A stretch of 64,000 bases of DNA. It comes from Sinomicrobium oceani. Its GTDB lineage: Bacteria; Bacteroidota; Bacteroidia; Flavobacteriales; Flavobacteriaceae. Numbering within the stretch: position 1 is the stretch's first letter; the number at the start of each line of letters is the position of its first letter. The notes beneath the pieces are model-generated. The model was not told the origin of the DNA. It did no database searches and saw only the letters and a program-made list of their open reading frames with translations. Made by a program: the position numbers and the translations under genes. The stretch spans positions 47,635 through 111,634 of the forward strand of contig NZ_FPJE01000016.1 of NCBI RefSeq assembly GCF_900119185.1. The letters are read 5' to 3'. This document shows positions 1-9,952 of the stretch, piece by piece.

Positions 1-1532
1 TGCGCCAGTGGGAGTTCGGTTGTATAATTGATGGTGTTGGTTTGTCTGCGCATATAGACTTTCCAGGCATCCGAGCCCGATTCTCTGCCTCCGCCGGTTT
101 CTTTCTCTCCTCCGAAAGCACCTCCTATTTCCGCTCCGCTTGTTCCTATATTTACGTTGGCAATACCACAATCGGATCCCGCTACGGATAAAAATCGCTC
201 TGCCTCTCTCAGGCTATTGGTCATTATTGCCGAAGAAAGCCCTTGTTTCACCCCGTTTTGCAGGTTAATGGCATTGTCCAGGTCTCCGCTGTAACGGAGC
301 AGGTACAGTACCGGCGCAAAGGTCTCTTCCTGTACGATTTCGTAATGGTTTTCAGCTTCTGCGATCGCAGGCTTTACATAGCATCCGCTCTCATATCCTT
401 CCCCGGAAATTACACCGCCTTCTACCAGGATCTTACCACCTTCTTCTTCCACTTTGTCAAGGGCATGAAGGTACCGGGCTACGGCATCCTTATCGATAAG
501 CGGTCCTACGTGGTTCTTCTCATCCAGCGGATTTCCTATACGCAATTGTTTGTATGCGGCTACTAAAGCATCCTTCACTTTGTCGTAAACCTCATCGTGT
601 ATAATGAGACGGCGGGTAGATGTACACCGTTGTCCGCAGGTCCCGACAGCCCCGAAAACAGCTCCGATCACCGTATTTTTGATATCGGCATCCGGGGTAA
701 CGATAATGGCGTTGTTCCCTCCGAGTTCCAGAAGTGACTTTCCGAGACGTGCCGCTACGGCCTGGGCCACGATCTTCCCCATACGGATAGATCCCGTAGC
801 GGACACCAACGGAATACGGTCGTCATGGGTCATCATCTCCCCTACGGTATAATCGCCGGTAATAAGGCAGGATATCCCTTCGGGCAATCCGTTTTCGGCA
901 AATACCCTCGCTGCAATATTCTGGCAGGCTACCGAAGTAAGCGGTGTTTTTTCCGAGCCTTTCCAGATACAGGCATCGCCGCATACCCAGGCCAGGGCAG
1001 TATTCCAGCTCCATACGGCTACGGGAAAATTAAAGGCCGAAATAATCCCCACAACCCCGAGCGGATGATATTGTTCGTACATCCGGTGACCGGGACGTTC
1101 GGAATGCATGGTAAGACCGTGCAATTGGCGCGATAACCCTACGGCAAAATCGCAGATGTCTATCATTTCCTGAACTTCACCAAGACCCTCCTGGTACGAT
1201 TTTCCCATTTCGTAAGATACCAGTTTCCCCAGCGGCTCTTTAAGCCGGCGCAGCTCATCATTGAATTGCCGAACGATCTCGCCACGTTGCGGCGCAGGCA
1301 TGGTCCGCCATACGGCAAATCCTTCGGTAGCCGCCGTAATTACTTTTTCATAATCTTCCCGGGTAGTGGTACTCACTTTTCCGATAAGGGCACCATCCAC
1401 AGGCGAACAGGATGCAATAAGCTCCCCGCTCCCGAAAAAGTGCTTTCCCGTTGATGTTCCGTTATTCACATCTGCAAGCCCCAGCGCCCTGAGACTTTTA
1501 TCTATTCCGAAATCAGTAGCAATTAATGACAT
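1..1532 (-). CDS. ALDH7-family aldehyde dehydrogenase (aminoadipate-semialdehyde / piperideine-6-carboxylate dehydrogenase-like), 3' end cut by window edge
   Basis: I translated this frame from the reverse strand; it stays open for 510 codons to the left edge. It reads as a near-complete NAD-dependent aldehyde dehydrogenase. The catalytic Cys is about residue 303 (GQRCTSTRR), the general-base region reads LELGGNN, and the C-terminal signature GGEKETGGGRESGSDAWK followed by YMRR is characteristic of ALDH7 (antiquitin), which oxidises alpha-aminoadipic semialdehyde in lysine/pipecolate catabolism. The last visible residues (LPLA) match the extreme C-terminus of the family, so only a few residues and the stop are missing. 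The ATG at 1532 begins MSLIATDFG. No neighbouring lysine-catabolic gene is visible. Family is sure; exact substrate is inferred. Confidence 0.93.
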   Translation of the reverse strand, partial: MSLIATDFGIDKSLRALGLADVNNGTSTGKHFFGSGELIASCSPVDGALIGKVSTTTREDYEKVITAATEGFAVWRTMPAPQRGEIVRQFNDELRRLKEPLGKLVSYEMGKSYQEGLGEVQEMIDICDFAVGLSRQLHGLTMHSERPGHRMYEQYHPLGVVGIISAFNFPVAVWSWNTALAWVCGDACIWKGSEKTPLTSVACQNIAARVFAENGLPEGISCLITGDYTVGEMMTHDDRIPLVSATGSIRMGKIVAQAVAARLGKSLLELGGNNAIIVTPDADIKNTVIGAVFGAVGTCGQRCTSTRRLIIHDEVYDKVKDALVAAYKQLRIGNPLDEKNHVGPLIDKDAVARYLHALDKVEEEGGKILVEGGVISGEGYESGCYVKPAIAEAENHYEIVQEETFAPVLYLLRYSGDLDNAINLQNGVKQGLSSAIMTNSLREAERFLSVAGSDCGIANVNIGTSGAEIGGAFGGEKETGGGRESGSDAWKVYMRRQTNTINYTTELPLA

Positions 1533-2026
1533 TTATAACTTTTTTTGCTTGGTTTGTTAAATATTCACGAAGTTACAAATTATTATTTTCTTTCCTACCA
1601 CTAAAACCCTTTGCCGGAGGTTAGCTCGTCATTGGTTCATTTGATAAGCCTGCAATAAAAGATAACGGACCTGGCGGTATAATTTAGTGATCGGTTATTG
1701 CGTTAATCAGCTATTGGGTTATTAGGATATGATTTCTTCTATAACCCAATAACGAACTCCCGAACTCCACCCTAAGTCAAGCCGGGGATCCTTTACAACC
1801 GCCTCTCCCTTCACACTACCCACTACAAACTAATGAACGAAGTAACTCCATAACGTATTAGCTACCCCACTACGAACTAACTGCTAATATCGTTCTTCCC
1901 AAAACAATAATCACAGCTTTCCCGGGTTAAATAATACAGGAAGCTGTTATAACTTCTTTACACATATTAAATTTATGTGTTATTTTTTCTTAATTTTATG
2001 AATATAGCAACATAAAAACTCAGATT
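1533..2026. other. Intergenic region of low-complexity TAACTA/ACGAAC-like filler
   Basis: About 490 bases without a convincing gene. The central part (roughly 1700-1890) is built from degenerate copies of words such as ACTAC, AACTAA, ACGAAC and CCAATAAC, with stop codons in every frame. It contains an inverted repeat: 1712-1722 (TATTGGGTTAT) pairs perfectly with 1741-1751, with an 18-base loop. The right end, from about 1960, is AT-rich and is presumably the promoter of the small membrane-protein gene that follows. Confidence 0.6.
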
Positions 2027-2245
2027 ATGAAAAAAACAATCGGAATAATTCTGATCCTGGCCGGACTGGTTGCAGGATATGTAGGTATAAACACCCTGGG
2101 GGATAGCGAAAGCGGTATCGAAATCGGCGACCTTGAGCTTAAAGCAGAGGATTCCTCATCCAAAAACATGGGATATGCCTATCTCGGCGGAGGTGTGATA
2201 TGCCTTATCGCCGGAGTGGTTCTCGTGAGCCGTAAAGGCAACTGA
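2027..2245 (+). CDS. Small two-helix membrane protein (DUF3185-like)
   Basis: A 72-residue protein with a hydrophobic segment at residues 4-25 and a second at about 49-67, separated by an acidic loop of about 22 residues (GDSESGIEIGDLELKAED). Both termini are basic, which predicts both in the cytoplasm and the acidic loop outside. Spacing and composition resemble DUF3185-type small membrane proteins, but I do not recognise a function. The ATG is preceded by an AT-rich stretch without a Shine-Dalgarno sequence. The stop abuts the stop of the opposite-strand dioxygenase with no gap. Confidence 0.75.
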   Translation: MKKTIGIILILAGLVAGYVGINTLGDSESGIEIGDLELKAEDSSSKNMGYAYLGGGVICLIAGVVLVSRKGN

Positions 2246-2779
2246 TCAACCTGTAAATCTCGGATCCGTATCCATGACCGTACCACATTTTTCACAGGTA
2301 CGTAGTGTTTCCGAGTTATAAAAGTTCTTAAAGTGTGGCAGGAAATCCTTTTCGATATCGTGTAGTTCGAAATATACTTCGTGCAGTTTATGGTTACAGT
2401 TTTCACAGTACCATAACAACCCGTCCGTAAAATTTTTCCCTGCCCGCTTTCTTTCGATAACAAGCCCTATTGATCCTTCTCCGCGGACCGGGCTATGTGG
2501 CACTTTCGCAGGATTCAGGTAAATATCGCCTGCACCCAGTTCCATTTCTTTTCGCTGTCCGTCTTCCTGGACAATCACTTTTATCTGACCTTCGATCTGG
2601 TAGAAAAACTCTTCGGTCTCATTGTAATGATAATCTTTCCGCGCATTTGGCCCCGCAACAACCATAACGATATAATCGCCCGAATCTACGTAGAGATTCT
2701 TATTCCCTACCGGAGGTTTGAGGAGTTCCCGGTGTTCTTCTATCCATTGTAACAGGTTAAACGGCTTTTTTATACTCAT
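2246..2779 (-). CDS. nbaC: 3-hydroxyanthranilate 3,4-dioxygenase
   Basis: A 177-residue cupin enzyme that opens the ring of 3-hydroxyanthranilate to 2-amino-3-carboxymuconate semialdehyde in the kynurenine pathway. The Fe(II) ligands fall at H51, E57 and H95. Substrate-binding R47, R99 and E110 are present, and the C-terminal rubredoxin-like iron site is complete (C125, C128, C162, C165). These are the same positions as in the well-studied Cupriavidus enzyme. It is a single-cistron leftward gene here; no other kynurenine-pathway gene is adjacent, so partners must lie elsewhere. A 60-codon open frame upstream overlaps its ATG by four bases but has no recognisable content. Confidence 0.96.
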   Translation of the reverse strand: MSIKKPFNLLQWIEEHRELLKPPVGNKNLYVDSGDYIVMVVAGPNARKDYHYNETEEFFYQIEGQIKVIVQEDGQRKEMELGAGDIYLNPAKVPHSPVRGEGSIGLVIERKRAGKNFTDGLLWYCENCNHKLHEVYFELHDIEKDFLPHFKNFYNSETLRTCEKCGTVMDTDPRFTG

Positions 2780-3140
2780 GGGTGCATGTATTGATCTGTC
2801 TTACGGCCCTTCGGCAATCCTTCGCAATGCCTGTTTGACCCGTTCTTTACAAGCCTTAAATTTAAGCATTTCCGCAGGACCTGAAGAATTTCTTCTTTTT
2901 TATTTTCCTCCGGATGAAAAATACCCGATTCCCGGGATTTTTCTTCGGATACAGCCATCGTATTTTTGATCGGGATTTTGTTTTTCCGCAGTCCGGTTTT
3001 TCCGGAGTGACAGGATTAGTTAGCTGAAATTTTCGGAAATCTGTCTGCAAAATGCGGGCAGGTTCTCCGGAAAGCCTTTTATTTTTAACAGGAGCCGGGT
3101 ATTTTTATTAAATTTAGTTTCTCAAACTAACGATTCATAC
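2780..3140. other. Divergent intergenic region, no convincing gene
   Basis: About 360 bases between the leftward dioxygenase and the rightward isoaspartyl peptidase. Short frames exist on the minus strand (for example 2776-2958), but they are lysine/arginine-rich, match nothing I recognise and overlap each other. The interval presumably holds two divergent promoters. A TAAATTTA-like box about 80 bases upstream of the dioxygenase start is one base off the TAnnTTTG element. I see no hairpin or repeat worth naming. Confidence 0.5.
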
Positions 3141-4214
3141 ATGAGAAGAGAACGCATTGTTCCTGTACTGGTTTACACCCTGATATTGCTGGGTATTACG
3201 GCTTGTCAGGAAACACCCGAAAAGAAACAGGACCCGGAACATACTCCCGTTGACAGGCAGAAAAAATTTGCCATTGTTATCCATGGCGGGGCCGGAACGA
3301 TAGTACGAAAGAACATGACTCCCGAACGGGAAGCCGCCTACAGGGAAGTGCTTGAAAAAGCGATCCGTACGGGTTATGATATTCTGAAAAACGGGGGCTC
3401 AGGCCTCGATGCCGTTCAGAAAACCGTAAATGTTATGGAAGACTCCCCGCTGTTCAATGCCGGAAAGGGCGCGGTATTCACCCATGAGGGCAAAAATGAG
3501 CTGGATGCTTCGATCATGGATGGTAAAACACGTAATGCCGGTGCCGTAGCCGGCGTAACCACTATAAAAAACCCGGTTGACCTGGCCAGGGCGGTGATGG
3601 AAAAATCGGAGCACGTTATGCTCGCACGGGAAGGTGCCGCAGCCTTTGCCGAAACACAGGGTATTGAGACTGTAGACCCTTCATATTTCTATACCGAACC
3701 GCGTATGAAAGCACTTGAACGGATCAAAGACCAGGAAAAAACAGCGCTTGACCACGACCAGAAAACAGCCTTTTACGATCCTTATATACAGGATGCCAAA
3801 TTCGGGACCGTAGGATGTGTGGCCCTGGACAAAAACGGAAACCTTGCCGCGGCAACCTCTACGGGAGGTATGACCAATAAACGTTGGGGCCGCATAGGAG
3901 ACTCTCCCGTTATCGGTGCCGGGACCTATGCCAATAACAACACCTGTGCCGTCTCCTCTACGGGATGGGGAGAATTTTTTATACGGGGCCTTGTCGCTTA
4001 CGATATTTCGGCCATGATGGAATATAAAGGAATGACGCTCTGTGATGCCGCACGCGAAGTCATACATAAAAAGCTTCCCGATCTCGGAGGAAACGGAGGT
4101 ATTATAGCCGTGGACCATAACGGAAACATGGTCATGGAATTCAACACCGCCGGAATGTACAGGGCGAGTATGGATGCCAAGGGAGCACTTTACATCGGTA
4201 TTTACGATAATTAA
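3141..4214 (+). CDS. Isoaspartyl peptidase / plant-type L-asparaginase lipoprotein (Ntn hydrolase)
   Basis: A 357-residue type-2 asparaginase-fold precursor. It is expected to self-cleave before the nucleophile Thr at about residue 223 (FGTVGCVALD) into two subunits, and to hydrolyse isoaspartyl dipeptides and L-asparagine. The family signatures IHGGAGT (about residue 48) and TSTGGMTNKRWGRIGD are intact. The N-terminus is a lipoprotein signal with lipobox ITAC (Cys at about 22), so the enzyme is probably anchored on the outer membrane or periplasmic face rather than cytoplasmic. It is followed after 126 bases by the macroglobulin gene on the same strand. Family is sure; the preferred substrate is not visible in sequence. 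Confidence 0.94.
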   Translation: MRRERIVPVLVYTLILLGITACQETPEKKQDPEHTPVDRQKKFAIVIHGGAGTIVRKNMTPEREAAYREVLEKAIRTGYDILKNGGSGLDAVQKTVNVMEDSPLFNAGKGAVFTHEGKNELDASIMDGKTRNAGAVAGVTTIKNPVDLARAVMEKSEHVMLAREGAAAFAETQGIETVDPSYFYTEPRMKALERIKDQEKTALDHDQKTAFYDPYIQDAKFGTVGCVALDKNGNLAAATSTGGMTNKRWGRIGDSPVIGAGTYANNNTCAVSSTGWGEFFIRGLVAYDISAMMEYKGMTLCDAAREVIHKKLPDLGGNGGIIAVDHNGNMVMEFNTAGMYRASMDAKGALYIGIYDN

Positions 4215-4340
4215 CACCATCGTATACCACAATATCACAGGGACACGAAAAGAGACACGCTGTAAAACCCCGTTGCGGTCTGCTCTTTAAGTTTATAAAA
4301 CCACGCCGTCAAAGGCAAACCAATGTAATAACAGACTATC

Positions 4341-7300
4341 ATGCGATTAAAAACATTACTCGTATCCGCTATGGCTATACTCTCCCTGTTTTCCTGTAAA
4401 GACAAGGACAACGACCGGGACGATATCCGGGAACAGCTATCGAACCTGTACAAGTACCGGGAGTATATCTCGGATGTTTCCCAGGGTATTATATCCACCC
4501 GTTCGAGCATAAAAGTCATGCTTGGCGCACCGGTGGCAGGATGGGAAGCCGACAAGGAACTCCCGGACGACCTCCTCCGGGTATCCCCGAAAACCAAGGG
4601 TAAGGTCGTGGCCCTGAACAACCAGACCATCGCTTTTATCCCCGAAGCTCCGCTCCGGCAAGATACGGAATACCGGTTTTCCCTGAAGCTGGAAAGGCTT
4701 GTAAACGATTTACCCGAAGAATTACGGGACTTTCGTTTTAAAGTAAGAACCATCAAACAACAGTTTAATATCACCACCGAAAGTATACAGTCCTACGACC
4801 GGAACTGGCAGTATCTCGAAGGCACTCTTCGCAGCAGCGACCAGTTGTCCGGCGACATAGCCCAGAAACTGGTGAGCGCCACACAAAACGACGACAACCT
4901 GTCTGTAAAATTCTACAATACTTCCGAAACCAATACGATGTTCCGGTTTAAAGTAGACAGTATAAAACGTACGGAAGAAGACTCCAGGGTCTTGTTGCAG
5001 TGGAACGGAAAGGACTTTGATATCGATACGGAGGGAAAAGGAGAAGTCCTCATCCCGGGGAAAAACAACTTTACCGTCCTTGAGGTTAACATCGCCGGAA
5101 CGGATAAACCCTATGTAGAGATCAATTTTTCGGATCCGCTGAAAAAAAACCAGAATTTCACAGGACTGGTCAGTATTCAGGACGGCGGGACACTTAAGTT
5201 TTCGGCAGAAGGAAACGTACTTAAAGTCTATCCGCAGAACGAGCTGAAAGGCGTAAAATCGCTCGAAATATTCCAGGGCATACAGAATGTGGACAACTAC
5301 AAGCTGAAAACCGTGTTCAGGGAACAGATTGCTTTCGAGCAGTTAAAGCCCGAAGTACGACTTCTGCAGAGCGGAAACATCCTGCCTTCCTCCAACAATC
5401 TCAAGATAAATTTCGAAGCGGTAAACCTCAATGCCGTTGACGTATCGGTAATCAAAATATTCCGGAACAACATTCTTCAGTTCCTGCAATATATGAATCT
5501 CGATGGCAGCGGGGACCTGCGTACCGTAGCCCGCCCTATCGCCCAAAAAACCATACCCCTGCAAAGCAATCTGTCTTCCGCAGACGGGAAATGGCATGCC
5601 TATGCACTGGATCTCCGCGAATTGATCACGCCCGACCCCGGTGCTATCTATCGTGTGGAATTCCGCTACAAACCCTCGTACAGTACTTATAAATGCGACC
5701 AGACCAACTTCCCCGAAGAAGAAGCCGAAGCAACCACGGATTACGACCGGGAAAAGGAGTCGAGCTACTGGGATAATGTGGAGAACTACTACTATGATGA
5801 CTATTATTACGATTATACCTACGACTGGAGAGAAAGGGACAATCCCTGCCATACTTCATATTACCGGAACAAGGATGTATCGGTAAACGTCCTTGCTTCC
5901 GATCTGGGCGTAACTGTTAAAAAAGGCGACAACGAATCGTATTTTGTAAGCGTTACCAACCTCGTTTCTGCAAAACCGGAAGGAGATACCAGGGTAACCT
6001 TCTACAATTTCCAGCAACAGGAAGTAGCTACGGTAGTCACGGACAAAGACGGGTTTGCCATGTATGACGCCTCTCTTCCCGCCTATTTTGCCATTGCCGA
6101 AAAAGGAAAACAGAAAACGTATGTAAAACTGTACGACGGCAATGTCCTTTCGGTCAGTAAATTTGATGTTTCCGGGGTAAAACTGCAAAAAGGCATCAAG
6201 GGATATCTCTACGGCGAACGCGGTGTATGGCGTCCGGGCGACACCCTGTTCCTGACTTTTATGCTCAATGACAACGCCAATAAACTTCCTGCAGGGCATC
6301 CGGTAAAATTCGAGTTACGTGATCCGTACGGGAAAATGACCCGTAAGGAAGTGCGAAACAGCAGTACGAACAATTTTTATGCTTTTACCATTCCTACCGA
6401 ACAGGATGCTCCTACCGGCAACTGGCAGGCACAGGTATCGGTCGGGGGTGCTGTTTTCAGCAAGAATATCCGTATAGAAACTATAAAACCCAATCGTTTA
6501 AAGATCAAAGCGGATTTTAAAGAAGATATTCTTTCGGGAATTTCACCCATCAGCGGCACGCTTCAGGTAGCCTGGCTCCACGGTGCTGTTGCCGGAAATC
6601 TGAAAGCGGATATACAGGCCAGGTTTCAACCGCAAAATACGAGTTTCAGGCAATTTCCGGGATATATTTTCAACGATCCTTCAAGAGCTTTCGGATCGGA
6701 AGAGCAAACGGTTTTTGACGGTAAGGTCGATGCTGAGGGAAAAGCTTCCTTTACGCTGAAACCACAACTGGAGAAACAGGCTCCCGGTATGTTAAAGGCT
6801 TCTTTCGTTACCAAGGTCTATGAAACCGGGGGAGACTTCAGTACGGATGTATTTACAAAAACCTATTCGCCCTACGGCACCTATATTGGTCTCAATACCC
6901 CGAAAGGAGACCAGACCAGGGGGATGCTCCTTACGGATACCAGGCACCGCTTTGAAGTGGTCTCGGTAGACGAAAAGGGTAATCCGAAAGCGGTAAAAGG
7001 CCTCAAAGTAAACATTTATAAAGTCAACTGGCGCTGGTGGTGGGATACCTCCGAGGATAACCTGTCTTCGTACCGCGGAAGCAGCCAACGCGAAAACGTG
7101 TTCTCAACGACGCTGAATACCGGGGCAAACGGCAAAGCAGATTTTGAGTTCGAATTGAAATATCCGGAATGGGGACGCTACCTTGTTCATGTGGAAGATC
7201 CGGAAGGAGGCCATGCTACAGGACAGACCGTGTATATCGACTGGCCGGGATGGGCGGGAAAATCGATGAAAAACGACCCTTCCTCGGCAACAATGCTCGT

Positions 7301-9887
7301 ATTCTCCACGGATAAAAAAGAATATAAAGTCGGTGAAAAGGCTGTTGTAACCTTTCCGGGAAGTGCCGGAGGGCGTGCTCTTGTAACCGTAGAAAACGGC
7401 ACGGAGGTCCTCTACTCCCGCTGGGTGGAAGCCCAGGACGGGGAAACACGTTTCGAATTGCCGGTTACGGCCTTGTACACTCCCAATGTGTATATCCATA
7501 TTTCCCTGTTACAGCCTCATGCCTCTACGGCCAATGACCTTCCCCTGCGTCTGTACGGGGTCGTGCCTATCCAGGTGGAAGATCCGGCGACACGACTCCA
7601 ACCCCAGGTAAACATGCCCGATGTATTACGGCCGGAAGAGACCGTAACCGTTAAAGTCCGGGAAAAACAGGGCAAACCCATGACCTATACGATCGCAGTT
7701 GTCGATGACGGTCTGCTTGATCTTACGCGGTTTAAAACCCCGGATGCCTGGGAATCCTTCTTCGCACGCGAAGCACTGGGTGTGAAAACCTGGGATGTTT
7801 ACGATGATGTCATCGGGGCTTTCGGAGGGCGTATAGACCAGGTATTCAGTATCGGGGGTGATGAAGAGCTTGCCGGCGCCAAAAACAAAAAAGCCAACAG
7901 GTTTAAACCCATGGTGGTTTACCTCGGCCCTTTCACACTTCCAAAAGGACAAACGCGGTCGCACGAAATCCGTATTCCGAAATATATAGGCTCAGTGCGG
8001 ACCATGGTTGTTGCCGGAGATCCGGAAACCGGTGCATACGGCAGCACGGAAAAAACCACTCCCGTACGTAAACCGTTGATGGTCCTGGCGTCTTTACCGA
8101 GAAAAATAACTCCCGGAGAAAGGGTTACACTTCCGGTAACGGTCTTTGCTATGGAGGATAAAGTGAAAAACGTCACGGTACAGGTAAAAGACCACAAGGC
8201 TTTCCGGGTTATTAGCGAGTCTTCACAAACCGTTTCTTTTGACAGGCCGGACGAAAAAATGGCTTATTTCGAATTAGAGATCGCCGATGTCGAAGGTATC
8301 GGTAAGGTCGATATTACGGCGTCCGGGAACGGGGAGAAAGCTTCTTACGGTGTAGAGATCGATGTGGTGAACCCTAACCCCGTAACCACTTCCGTACACG
8401 ACATCATCCTGGAGCCGGGCAGTTCCGAAGCATTGTCCTTCGAGACCTTCGGCATTGCCGGAAGCAATACGGCAAGCCTCGAGTTTTCTACCCTGCCCCC
8501 GATGAATTTCAGCGGTCGTATGCAATACCTCATCCAATATCCCCACGGATGTGTGGAACAGGTCACTTCTGCGGTATTCCCGCAACTGTATCTCGCTGAT
8601 ATTTTTGATCTTACTGCCGCTAAAAAACAGGAGACCCAGAAAAATGTGGAGGCTGCCCTGAAACGCCTGGGAGGCTACCAGTTACCCAACGGTGGTTTTG
8701 CGTACTGGAGCGGGCAGAATTATGCAAATGACTGGGGATCTTCCTATGCCGGGCATTTCCTGCTCGAAGCGGAGAAAAAAGGGTATGTGCTGCCCATAGG
8801 CTTTAAAAACAGCTGGATCAACTACCAGAAACAGGCTGCCAAACAATGGCGGCAGTCCGACCGCAGTTCCGATCTCGCCCAGGCCTACAGGCTCTATACC
8901 CTGGCATTGGCAGAGAATGCAGATGTCTCTTCTATGAACAGGCTCAGGGAAACACCGAACATATCCAACGAAGCCAAACACCGGCTCGCCGCAGCCTATG
9001 CGCTGATCGGGCAGAAAAACGTGGCCCGGGAAGTGTTCGGGAATGCCAATATCGATATCCGGCCGGTAAAATACGATTATTACACCTACGGCTCTACGGA
9101 ACGGAACCGTGCACTGGCCCTCGAAACCCTCATCCTGCTCGATGAAAAATCCCGGGCACAGGACATGGCGGTAACTATTGCCAAAAACCTGGATACCGAT
9201 AGCTGGATGAGTACACAAAGTACGGCATACAGTCTCCTGGCCATGGCAAAATTTGCTGCGTATATCGGAGGTAAAGGCATCGAAGTCCAATATGAGCTCG
9301 ACGGAAAAACAGCAACTGTGAGCACATCCCTCACCCTCGCCCAAAGAGAACTGGATATCCGGCAGGGAAATAACACCGTCCGCCTGAAAAACAACAAGGA
9401 AAATACCGTTTTCGTACGCGTTCTCCATAGCGGTATCCTCCCCGTAGGACAGGAACTCGCCGAGCAGCAGAACCTCTCCGCCAAAGTAGCTTATAAAGGA
9501 CGAAACGGAAATGCCATCCAGATCAGCCGCCTGCTACAGGGAACCAATTTTATCGCTGAAGTGAGTATTACCAATCAGAAAGGGGAAAACCTGAAGAATA
9601 TTGCTCTTTCTCATATATTTCCGAGTGGTTGGGAAATCGTAAATACCCGTTTCACAGATTTCGGAGATGCCCAGGGAACCACAGACCAGGCCACCTATAC
9701 CGACCTCCGGGACGACAGAGCCAATTTCTATTTTGACCTGGATGCTCATAAAACGAAAACATTCCGGGTACTGATCAATGCCTCTTATCTGGGACGGTAT
9801 TATCTTCCGGGTATACAATGTGAGGCCATGTACGATAACGATTACAGGGTACGAACCAAAGGACAATGGGTTGAGGTTGTTCAGTAA
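4341..9887 (+). CDS. Alpha-2-macroglobulin family lipoprotein with thioester motif
   Basis: A 1848-residue bacterial alpha-2-macroglobulin, presumed to trap proteases at the cell envelope. The signal peptide ends in lipobox LFSC (Cys at about 19). MG2-type repeats fill the first two thirds (for example GYLYGERGVWRPGDT at about 630). A complete thioester tetrad CVEQ starts at residue 1404 (YPHGCVEQVTS), followed by the helical thioester domain and a C-terminal MG domain. Residues of about 460-500 form an Asp/Glu/Tyr-rich insert with seven tyrosines in a dozen residues near 483-494. In proteobacteria such genes often pair with pbpC; no pbpC is adjacent here. The gene is the largest in the window and shows no frameshift. 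Confidence 0.95.
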   Translation: MRLKTLLVSAMAILSLFSCKDKDNDRDDIREQLSNLYKYREYISDVSQGIISTRSSIKVMLGAPVAGWEADKELPDDLLRVSPKTKGKVVALNNQTIAFIPEAPLRQDTEYRFSLKLERLVNDLPEELRDFRFKVRTIKQQFNITTESIQSYDRNWQYLEGTLRSSDQLSGDIAQKLVSATQNDDNLSVKFYNTSETNTMFRFKVDSIKRTEEDSRVLLQWNGKDFDIDTEGKGEVLIPGKNNFTVLEVNIAGTDKPYVEINFSDPLKKNQNFTGLVSIQDGGTLKFSAEGNVLKVYPQNELKGVKSLEIFQGIQNVDNYKLKTVFREQIAFEQLKPEVRLLQSGNILPSSNNLKINFEAVNLNAVDVSVIKIFRNNILQFLQYMNLDGSGDLRTVARPIAQKTIPLQSNLSSADGKWHAYALDLRELITPDPGAIYRVEFRYKPSYSTYKCDQTNFPEEEAEATTDYDREKESSYWDNVENYYYDDYYYDYTYDWRERDNPCHTSYYRNKDVSVNVLASDLGVTVKKGDNESYFVSVTNLVSAKPEGDTRVTFYNFQQQEVATVVTDKDGFAMYDASLPAYFAIAEKGKQKTYVKLYDGNVLSVSKFDVSGVKLQKGIKGYLYGERGVWRPGDTLFLTFMLNDNANKLPAGHPVKFELRDPYGKMTRKEVRNSSTNNFYAFTIPTEQDAPTGNWQAQVSVGGAVFSKNIRIETIKPNRLKIKADFKEDILSGISPISGTLQVAWLHGAVAGNLKADIQARFQPQNTSFRQFPGYIFNDPSRAFGSEEQTVFDGKVDAEGKASFTLKPQLEKQAPGMLKASFVTKVYETGGDFSTDVFTKTYSPYGTYIGLNTPKGDQTRGMLLTDTRHRFEVVSVDEKGNPKAVKGLKVNIYKVNWRWWWDTSEDNLSSYRGSSQRENVFSTTLNTGANGKADFEFELKYPEWGRYLVHVEDPEGGHATGQTVYIDWPGWAGKSMKNDPSSATMLVFSTDKKEYKVGEKAVVTFPGSAGGRALVTVENGTEVLYSRWVEAQDGETRFELPVTALYTPNVYIHISLLQPHASTANDLPLRLYGVVPIQVEDPATRLQPQVNMPDVLRPEETVTVKVREKQGKPMTYTIAVVDDGLLDLTRFKTPDAWESFFAREALGVKTWDVYDDVIGAFGGRIDQVFSIGGDEELAGAKNKKANRFKPMVVYLGPFTLPKGQTRSHEIRIPKYIGSVRTMVVAGDPETGAYGSTEKTTPVRKPLMVLASLPRKITPGERVTLPVTVFAMEDKVKNVTVQVKDHKAFRVISESSQTVSFDRPDEKMAYFELEIADVEGIGKVDITASGNGEKASYGVEIDVVNPNPVTTSVHDIILEPGSSEALSFETFGIAGSNTASLEFSTLPPMNFSGRMQYLIQYPHGCVEQVTSAVFPQLYLADIFDLTAAKKQETQKNVEAALKRLGGYQLPNGGFAYWSGQNYANDWGSSYAGHFLLEAEKKGYVLPIGFKNSWINYQKQAAKQWRQSDRSSDLAQAYRLYTLALAENADVSSMNRLRETPNISNEAKHRLAAAYALIGQKNVAREVFGNANIDIRPVKYDYYTYGSTERNRALALETLILLDEKSRAQDMAVTIAKNLDTDSWMSTQSTAYSLLAMAKFAAYIGGKGIEVQYELDGKTATVSTSLTLAQRELDIRQGNNTVRLKNNKENTVFVRVLHSGILPVGQELAEQQNLSAKVAYKGRNGNAIQISRLLQGTNFIAEVSITNQKGENLKNIALSHIFPSGWEIVNTRFTDFGDAQGTTDQATYTDLRDDRANFYFDLDAHKTKTFRVLINASYLGRYYLPGIQCEAMYDNDYRVRTKGQWVEVVQ

Positions 9888-9952
9888 CAACCTCAGTCCG
9901 GCCTGTCCGGCAGTTTTTCCTTATATTCCGTGACCAAAACAATGAGAGCAGT

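Noticed and set aside
2776..2958. 60-codon minus-strand frame overlapping the dioxygenase start as ATGA
   Set aside because: The overlap looks like coupling, but the protein is charged low-complexity with no recognisable motif and competes with another frame in the same place.
8682..9428. 248-codon minus-strand frame inside the macroglobulin gene
   Set aside because: Shadow frame opposite a well-supported gene; composition is not protein-like.
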